64,000 bases of DNA, taken from assembly GCF_900091575.1 (NCBI RefSeq), contig NZ_FMCR01000010.1, positions 62,001 to 126,000 on the forward strand, written 5' to 3'. This stretch comes from Micromonospora saelicesensis. Lineage in GTDB: Bacteria > Actinomycetota > Actinomycetes > Mycobacteriales > Micromonosporaceae. The notes beneath the pieces are model-generated. The model was not told the origin of the DNA. It made no database searches and was given only the letters and a program-made list of their open reading frames with translations. The position numbers and the translations under genes are program-made. Of this stretch, positions 58,844 through 64,000 are shown one piece after another; the first letter of the stretch is position 1; the number at the start of each line of letters is the position of its first letter.

Positions 58844-59908
58844 TCAGTAGACCGACAGGTGTACGTGGTTGGTGTGGTCGGTCGACGGGGTGCCGTGCGC
58901 CCCGCTGTACGACTTCCACCCGCTGCTGGGCAGCCAGATCTGCCTGTACCAGATCACGTAGAGCACGGCGAGCCGGTCTGAGTTGCGGATGAAGTACGCG
59001 GCCAGGTTGTTGCCGTACGTCTTGTCGCCGCCGGTGGCGTTACCGCCGAAGCCGCCCTTCTGCGCAGCGAAGTCGCAGGCCCGGCCCTTCGGGTGTTCAC
59101 CGGAGCCGCTGGGGCGGTGGCACGAGACGTACCGGGTGAATCCTGCGGCCTTGGCCTGGTTGAGCGCGTGCAGGGTGCGGGGGGTGATGCAGCCGTTGGC
59201 CGGGGTGGGGTCGTTGACGCTGCACGACTCGGAGGGCCAGGAGCCGTCGGAGTTGCGCGGCGCGGCCGTCGCGTTGGCGCTGGAGGTGCCCCGGTTGGAA
59301 CCGGTGTCGGCGGTGGTCTGCGGTTTGGGTGTGGTGGCCACGGTCAGGGCCCGTTCGGCCTGCTCCTTGCGCTTGGCCATCACCGCGACCTGCTTGCGCT
59401 GTTCGTTGATCTCACCGTCCAGGGCGACCCGGGTGCGGTTGGCCTTGTCCTTGCTGTCCAGCAGGTCGCGGAGCACCCGGTCCTCGTTGGCGGCCACCGC
59501 GTCCAGAGCGGCCGCCCGGTCCATGAAGCCTTCCGGGGTGTTGCTGTTGAGCAGCGCCGACATCGCACCGAGCCGGCCGGTGCGGTAGGCCACTTCGGCG
59601 ATCTCGCCGACCTTGCCGTTGCGCTGCTCGATATCGACCTCGATGGTCTTCAGCTGGGTGGCGAGCTGCTTCTGCCGTTGCACGGAGGTGTCCAGGGCGC
59701 GCTTCGCGTCCAGGTAGCCCTTGCTGGCCGCCTCGAGTTGGGCGCGCAACGCCGGGGTGCCGCCCTCCTCGTCGGAGTCGGGTGCGGCGGCCCGCAGGCC
59801 GGTCGGGGGAGCGGCCGAGGCGGTGCCGGCCGGAAGCGCGACGCCGAGGGCGAACATCGCGACGATCAGGGCCGCCAGTCGGGCGGCGGGTGGTCGTGCT
59901 GGTGCCAC
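58844..59908 (-). CDS. secreted coiled-coil cell-wall protein with C-terminal conserved domain, under c-di-AMP riboswitch
   Basis: 354 residues from GTG 59908 with GGAAGGA upstream. Sec signal ARLAALIVAMFALGVAL, cleavage near ASAAP. A long coiled coil covers ~55-190 (LRAQLEAASKGYLDAKRALDTS, KQVAVMAKRKEQAERALTV), like the regulatory arm of PcsB/RipC-type hydrolases. After a Thr/Ser linker, the C-terminal domain runs CSVNDPTPANGCITPRTLHALNQAKAAGF, YVSCHRPSGSGEHPKGRACDFA and TDHTNHVHLSVY; its His/Asp/Cys pattern is compatible with a small metallopeptidase-like fold. The catalytic role is not proven. A c-di-AMP riboswitch occupies its leader, a known arrangement for actinobacterial wall-lytic genes. 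Confidence 0.85.
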   Translation of the reverse strand: MAPARPPAARLAALIVAMFALGVALPAGTASAAPPTGLRAAAPDSDEEGGTPALRAQLEAASKGYLDAKRALDTSVQRQKQLATQLKTIEVDIEQRNGKVGEIAEVAYRTGRLGAMSALLNSNTPEGFMDRAAALDAVAANEDRVLRDLLDSKDKANRTRVALDGEINEQRKQVAVMAKRKEQAERALTVATTPKPQTTADTGSNRGTSSANATAAPRNSDGSWPSESCSVNDPTPANGCITPRTLHALNQAKAAGFTRYVSCHRPSGSGEHPKGRACDFAAQKGGFGGNATGGDKTYGNNLAAYFIRNSDRLAVLYVIWYRQIWLPSSGWKSYSGAHGTPSTDHTNHVHLSVY

Positions 59909-59924
59909 TGCGCATGTCCTTCCG

Positions 59925-60040
59925 TCAGCCGCCGACCGGGTTAGCTGACGGGTTCGGGACGGAAGATCCCTACCGCTGACGCGGATACACCCCAGGAACA
60001 TGGTTCCCCGGTTCGCCCAGTTGGGCGATTAGGCGGCGAC
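59925..60040 (-). ncRNA. cyclic di-AMP (ydaO/yuaA) riboswitch
   Basis: Read on the minus strand, the leader contains the actinobacterial ydaO hallmarks: GCGAACCGGGGAACC (60002-60016), GGGGTGTATCC, GTAGGGATCTTCCGTCCCG, and CGAACCCGTCAGCTAACC followed by GGTCGGCGGC. Closing stem P1 is GTCGCCGCC (60032-60040) with GGCGGC plus TGAC (59925-59933). High c-di-AMP normally switches such transcripts off. It ends 16 bp before the GTG start of the cell-wall gene. Confidence 0.92.
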
Positions 60041-60190
60041 CGCCACCGGCGCCGGGAGGGCGCCGCCTGGTGGAGGCCGGGACCGAGCCTACCGGTGCCA
60101 ATGGGGCCGTTGCAGCCGATGTGACGGACGGTGCGTGCGTCACCACGGAAAAATGCCGCGAAACCGGAGGAATGCTACGAAAGGGGCCGG

Positions 60191-61117
60191 TCACCACTCG
60201 ATGGAGCCACACGCTCCGGAGGCGGCGCCGGGCTCGATCTGCAACGTCGCGTGCTCGATGCGGAAGTCGTCGTGCAGGGCCGTACGCGCCGCGGTGAGCA
60301 CCGCGCCGACCTCCGCGCCGGGTGCCATGGTCAGGTGAGCGGAGGCCACCTCCATGCCCGAGGTGAGCGTCCAGACGTGCAGGTCGTGCACCTCGACGAC
60401 ACCGGGGACGGCGGCGAGCCGGTCGTGCACGGCCGTCACCTGGAGGTGCTCCGGGGCGGCCTGTACCAGGATGCGGATGGCCGCGCGGGCCAGCCGCCAG
60501 GTGCGCGGCAGGATGAACACGCCGATGGCGACCGCGACCAGGGGGTCGGCCCACCACCAGTTGGTGACGGTGATGAGCAGCGCCGCGCCGATGACGCCGA
60601 GCGAGCCGAGCAGGTCACCGAGGACCTCCAGGTAGGCGCCCTGGAGGTTGATGCTCTCCCGGGCCCCGGCGCGCAGCAGCGCGAAGGCGGCGATGTTCGC
60701 GAGCAGGCCGAGCACGGCCACCGCGAGCATCGGGCCGGCGATGACCTGGTGCGGGTCGCCGAAACGGCGGATCGCCTCGATCACCACGTAGATCGCGACG
60801 CCGGAGAGCAGGACGGCGTTGGCCAGCGCGGCGAGCACCTCGAGCCGGTAGAGCCCGAAGGTGCGCTGCGGGTCGCCGGTGGCCCGCCGGGTCGCCGTGA
60901 TGGCGGCGAGCGCCATCCCGATGCCGAGCACGTCGGTGAACATGTGCCCGGCGTCGGAGAGCAGGGCGAGCGAGCCGGTGTGCAGGGCGGCCACGGCCTC
61001 GACCACCATCAGGGTGGCGAGCAACCCGAACGCTGCCCAGAGTCGACCTCGGTGCTGGTGTGCGGCATTGGCGACGGACCCATGGTGGTGGTCATGACCT
61101 GCGCCCACGAGAACCAC
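60191..61117 (-). CDS. CDF-family metal cation exporter (CzcD-like)
   Basis: 308 residues from GTG 61117. Starts with a histidine-rich head (GHDHHHGSVANAAHQHRG). Metal-site motifs: SDAGHMFTDVLG in helix 2 and LEVLGDLLGSLGVI in helix 5, each with the H/D pairs of zinc/cadmium/cobalt exporters. Six membrane helices precede a cytoplasmic C-terminal domain (GVVEVHDLHVWTLTSGMEVASAHLTM). It exchanges metal ions for protons across the membrane. A near-perfect palindrome 34 bp upstream suggests control by a metal-sensing repressor. Confidence 0.95.
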   Translation of the reverse strand: MVLVGAGHDHHHGSVANAAHQHRGRLWAAFGLLATLMVVEAVAALHTGSLALLSDAGHMFTDVLGIGMALAAITATRRATGDPQRTFGLYRLEVLAALANAVLLSGVAIYVVIEAIRRFGDPHQVIAGPMLAVAVLGLLANIAAFALLRAGARESINLQGAYLEVLGDLLGSLGVIGAALLITVTNWWWADPLVAVAIGVFILPRTWRLARAAIRILVQAAPEHLQVTAVHDRLAAVPGVVEVHDLHVWTLTSGMEVASAHLTMAPGAEVGAVLTAARTALHDDFRIEHATLQIEPGAASGACGSIEW

Positions 61118-61150
61118 CTTCCGCCGCTGGTCGGGACCCGGTCAAATGTA

Positions 61151-61172
61151 TGCTCACATCGCTATGTGTGCA
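61151..61172. promoter_or_regulatory. operator candidate upstream of the CDF exporter
   Basis: Arms TGCTCACAT (61151-61159) and ATGTGTGCA (61164-61172) match at eight of nine positions around CGCT, a 22-bp interrupted palindrome. It lies 34 bp before the start codon and suits a SmtB/ArsR-type metal sensor. Confidence 0.6.
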
Positions 61173-61214
61173 AGTGTACGGGCTGCGTCTCCCGCTGGCG
61201 GCAGTCCGCACACG

Positions 61215-63332
61215 TCAGCCGGTCGGGTCGATGGTGGTGAGCCGCTGGGTGGCCCGGGAGAGCGCCACGTACAGGGTGCGCACCCCGGCACCCGGATCCG
61301 CCCGGATCTCGCTCGGGGCGACCAGCACCACCCCGTCGTACTCCATGCCCTTGGCCTCCAGGCTGGTCACCACCTGCAACCTCGGCGCGCCGAGTGCGCC
61401 CAGCCACCCGGCGACCTCGTCCCGGCGGGGGACCGGCGTGATCACCCCGACAGTGCCCTCCACCTCGGCCAACAGGCCGGCGGCGGCCTCCACGGTCGCG
61501 GTCTCCAACCCCGTCGGGGGCACCACCAGCTCCACCGGCTCGACACCAGTGGAGCGCACGGCGGTGGGCAGCGGCAGGTCCGGGTAGAGCCGACGGATCT
61601 CCGCCGCAGCCACCGCGAAGATCTCCGCCGAGTTGCGGTAGTTGGTGGTGAGCGTGAAGTCGTGTCGCTTGCGCCGGCCCAACGCCTGGTCCCGGGCCCG
61701 GTCCAGTTCGTCCGGGTCGCCGGTCCACGCGGTCTGCGCGGGGTCGCCCACCACGGTCCAGGAGGCCAGTCGGCCGCGTCGACCGATCATCCGCCACTGC
61801 ATCGGCGAGACGTCCTGCGCCTCGTCCACCACCACGTGCGCGTAGTCCCGGTAGTCCTCCGGACGCTCCCGGGCCGCCGCGCGGGCGGCCCGCTGCCGTT
61901 CACCGAGGGTGCTCAGCTCACGGACGCCGCCAGCGAGCTGGAACGGGTCGCGTCGCGCGCGGGCCGGCTGCGCGGGCTTACCGAGCAGCGCGTCCAACTC
62001 GTCCAGCAGCGCCACGTCGGCGATGGTCAGCCCGGCCGAGTCCAGGTTCCGGTACGCGGCGTTGAGCAGCCGGATCTCCGCCGAGGAGAGGATCCCCCCG
62101 GCGTACCGGCGCAGCCGGTCCGGCTGCGCCAGCCAGCCGAGCACGTGCCGGGGGTGCAGCCGAGGCCACCACGCCTTGAGGAACTCCCGGAACTCCGACC
62201 GCTCGGCGATCTCCGCCTCGAAGGCCGGTTGCTCCGGCAGCCGACCGCTGCTCAGCTCACGGGCCTGCGCCCAGAGCGCGGCGAACACCCCGTCGAAACC
62301 GGCCCGGCGCACCTCGTTGCGTCGTGCGCCGCGTTGCAGCGCCCGGTCCCGGATCCGGTCCAGCGCGGCCCGGTCCAACCGCAGCAGCGTGCCCCGGTAG
62401 AGCAGCCGCAGCTCACCCGGGCCGCCCGGCACCGCGTCGCGGGCCGCCCGCTCCAGCACCCGGCGCATCCGCAGCGAGCCCTTCACCGCCGCCACCTCGG
62501 GCGGGTCGGGGCGGGTGGCGGTCATCCCCGGGAAGAGGGTGCCCAGCGAGTGCAGGGTCGCGGTGTCCTCACCGAGCGACGGCAGCACGGAGCCGATGTA
62601 CTCGACGAAGACCGACGACGGGCCCACCACCAGGATGCCGCCGCCGGCGTAGCGGCTGCGATCGGAGTACAGCAGGAACGCGGCCCGGTGCAGGGCGACA
62701 GCGGTCTTGCCGGTGCCGGGGCCGCCCGCCACGATCGTCACCCCGGAGCCGGGCGAGCGGATCGCCTCGTCCTGCTCCCGCTGGATGGTCGCCACGATGT
62801 CACGCATGCCCCGGCCGGTGGCCTTGGACAGGGTGGCCAGCAACGCGCCGTCACCGACGACAGTCATCCCCTCCGGGGCGGCCGTCGGGTCCAGCAGGTC
62901 GTCCTCGATCCGGGTGACCCGCTCGGCGCGGGACTGGATGGTGCGGCGCCGCACCACGTCCAGCGGCTGCGCCGGGGTGGCCTGGTAGAAGGCGGCGGCG
63001 GCCGGCGCGCGCCAGTCGACGACAAGCGTGACGGCGTTCTCGTCGCGGATCCCCAGTCGCCCGACGTGCAGCACCTGACGGTCGCGCAGGTCCAGGCGGC
63101 CGAAGACCAGTCCCTCGTGCTCGGCGTCCAGGGTGTGCCGCCGCTGCGCCGCGTGGAAGACCATCGCGTCGCGCTCGACCAGGGCACCGTGCGTGCCCAC
63201 CCGGGCCATCCGGTAGCCGTCACGCTCGGCGCGGACGGCCGACTGCCGCAGCTCGGCCAGTCGGGCGTACACCCGGTCGAGGTGTCGTTGCTCGACGGCG
63301 ATCTCCTGCTCCAGGCCGGTCTGGTCGGTCAA
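61215..63332 (-). CDS. helD: HelD-like RNA polymerase-associated ATPase (UvrD-type helicase family)
   Basis: 705 residues from TTG 63332, six bases after AAGGAG; the open frame to 63650 is not protein-like. N-terminal coiled-coil arm (~5-60: EQEIAVEQRHLDRVYARLAELR), then motif I VAGGPGTGKTAVALHRAAFLLY near 200, DEAQDVSPMQW (motif II), GDPAQTAW (III), TTNYRNSAEIF (IV), and ALSRATQRL near the C-terminus (VI). The EQDEAIRSP segment before motif I and the overall layout match HelD-type factors that pull stalled RNA polymerase off DNA. Close relatives (HelR) confer rifamycin tolerance, but I see no rifamycin-associated element upstream. Confidence 0.88.
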   Translation of the reverse strand: MTDQTGLEQEIAVEQRHLDRVYARLAELRQSAVRAERDGYRMARVGTHGALVERDAMVFHAAQRRHTLDAEHEGLVFGRLDLRDRQVLHVGRLGIRDENAVTLVVDWRAPAAAAFYQATPAQPLDVVRRRTIQSRAERVTRIEDDLLDPTAAPEGMTVVGDGALLATLSKATGRGMRDIVATIQREQDEAIRSPGSGVTIVAGGPGTGKTAVALHRAAFLLYSDRSRYAGGGILVVGPSSVFVEYIGSVLPSLGEDTATLHSLGTLFPGMTATRPDPPEVAAVKGSLRMRRVLERAARDAVPGGPGELRLLYRGTLLRLDRAALDRIRDRALQRGARRNEVRRAGFDGVFAALWAQARELSSGRLPEQPAFEAEIAERSEFREFLKAWWPRLHPRHVLGWLAQPDRLRRYAGGILSSAEIRLLNAAYRNLDSAGLTIADVALLDELDALLGKPAQPARARRDPFQLAGGVRELSTLGERQRAARAAARERPEDYRDYAHVVVDEAQDVSPMQWRMIGRRGRLASWTVVGDPAQTAWTGDPDELDRARDQALGRRKRHDFTLTTNYRNSAEIFAVAAAEIRRLYPDLPLPTAVRSTGVEPVELVVPPTGLETATVEAAAGLLAEVEGTVGVITPVPRRDEVAGWLGALGAPRLQVVTSLEAKGMEYDGVVLVAPSEIRADPGAGVRTLYVALSRATQRLTTIDPTG

Positions 63333-63439
63333 CGCACGCTCCTTCAGAGGTCGCCGGCAGGCGGCGGGAACCGCGCGGGCCAACCGAGAAGAGTACGGCC
63401 CTGGGCCCGACCCGCCGCGCCCGAGGTGCGCGAACGCGC

Positions 63440-64000
63440 TCAGGCACCAGTCTCGGCGGGGGCCGCGCCACGGTGGGCCGGCGGCGATGCGCCACGGCGA
63501 GCCGGCGGCGATTCGGCGAGCACCCGCCGCACCACGCCGGTGAGCGCGGCGTTGACCTCGTCCGGACGTTCCATCATCAGCATGTGCCCGGCACCCGGGC
63601 AGACGGTCAGCTCGGTGGCCGGCAGAGCCGCCGCTATCGACTCGGCGCACGGCGGCGGGGTCAGCCGGTCCCGGTCGCCGACCAGGGCGGCGGCCGGCAG
63701 GTGGGCCAACGCGGCGAGGGTGTCCAGTCGGTGCTGGGTGCCGATGGAGGCGCGGAACCCGCCGATCGAGCGCAGCGAGGCCCGAGCCACCGCCGACGTC
63801 ACCAGGCGGATGTCGGCCGGCTCGCAGCGATCACCGAAGAGCATCCACCGGATGCTCGGTTGCAGCGCGTTCAGCAGTGCCCGGGGCGCGCGCCACGACC
63901 CACACCGGGCCAGCACGCCGGCGCCGGTCGTCTCGGCCAGCCGGATCAACCGGGCGATCCGCGGCGAAAGACCGTAGACGGTGTGCGTGTGCCCCTCGGC
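63440..64000 (-). CDS. alpha/beta hydrolase (5' end beyond window)
   Basis: 187 C-terminal residues visible; the frame stays open to the right edge. Catalytic Asp region AALVGDRDRLTPP and His region GAGHMLMMERPDEVN are present; the nucleophile elbow lies outside. A low-complexity tail RRGASPPAHRGAAPAETGA follows the domain. Convergent neighbours are absent; the HelD gene follows 107 bp downstream on the same strand. Confidence 0.85.
   Translation of the reverse strand, partial: AEGHTHTVYGLSPRIARLIRLAETTGAGVLARCGSWRAPRALLNALQPSIRWMLFGDRCEPADIRLVTSAVARASLRSIGGFRASIGTQHRLDTLAALAHLPAAALVGDRDRLTPPPCAESIAAALPATELTVCPGAGHMLMMERPDEVNAALTGVVRRVLAESPPARRGASPPAHRGAAPAETGA

Noticed and set aside
58844..59908. 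NlpC/P60 endopeptidase assignment for the wall protein
   Set aside because: The characteristic NlpC/P60 catalytic Cys motif is not present; the C-terminal domain looks different.
63333..63439. Rifamycin-associated element upstream of the HelD-like gene
   Set aside because: No inverted repeat of that type is visible in the gap, so the HelR label was not used.
61146..63977. 943-residue plus-strand frame across the HelD-like gene
   Set aside because: Low-complexity Arg/Gly/His/Gln translation antisense to a complete helicase motif series.

Overview
The window is GC-rich actinobacterial chromosome. Third codon positions are almost always G or C, GTG and TTG starts are common, and stop/start overlaps of the ATGA or GTGA type are frequent. 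Gene content (SARP/AfsR regulator, SigE-family and ECF41 sigma factors, DesK/DesR-type signalling, F420-type oxidoreductase, PPxT-linked GH74/CBM2 enzyme, actinobacterial c-di-AMP riboswitch) and the intergenic palindromes suggest Micromonosporaceae, most likely Micromonospora. That assignment is inference. No rRNA, tRNA, CRISPR array or insertion sequence was found.

Layout. 1-8.0 kb: 3' part of an AfsR-like regulator, two related secreted proteins sharing a duplicated motif, a SigE-family sigma factor translationally coupled to a membrane-anchored partner, and a HAD phosphatase fused to an Imm21-like immunity domain. 8.3-16.5 kb: ECF41 sigma factor with its flavoprotein oxidoreductase; an HD protein; a GNAT / helix-turn-helix / MFS exporter run in which the HTH gene has a matching 19-bp palindrome at each end; a TetR / aldo-keto reductase divergent pair with two operators; a Uma2 protein. 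16.5-25.8 kb: methyltransferase, a phage-tail-like glycosidase split by a stop/restart, ArsR/SRPBCC pair, LLM oxidoreductase, alditol oxidase, site-2 protease, hydrolase. 25.9-29.5 kb: ABC-2 exporter operon with its own histidine kinase and response regulator, preceded by a short palindrome. 29.5-32 kb: L,D-transpeptidase and secreted alpha-amylase.

32.2-36.9 kb is the most suggestive block: a bis-heme ferric-reductase-like membrane protein, a NuoF-ferredoxin fusion, a TlpA-like thioredoxin lipoprotein and CcdA, coupled head to tail. Together they could carry electrons from NADH to thiols outside the membrane. 37-40 kb holds a Tat-exported F5/8-domain protein. 40.3-45.6 kb holds a SerRS, a MerR regulator fused to a DNA sliding-clamp-like region, a saccharopine-dehydrogenase-like protein, and an alcohol dehydrogenase lacking a zinc ligand with a short SRPBCC partner. 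45.8-50.5 kb: giant LuxR regulator, DsbA-like and peroxiredoxin pair, BON protein. 50.8-53.5 kb: a secreted GH74 xyloglucanase with CBM2 behind a CebR-type operator. 53.6-58.7 kb: small membrane and lipoproteins, STAS protein, surE with a PfkB kinase, SRPBCC protein, then a repeat-rich gene-free stretch. 58.8-64 kb: cell-wall protein under a c-di-AMP riboswitch, CDF metal exporter with an operator, HelD-like ATPase, and a partial hydrolase running off the window.

Three families of dispersed palindromes are present. A 42-bp element occurs three times (8092, 24808, 57915), each in an intergenic 3' region. A GATCATGAAG element supplies the last codons of ccdA, and a CGATCTTGCA element lies near 58.05 kb. 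Function calls rest on recognising motifs by eye; no database search was run.
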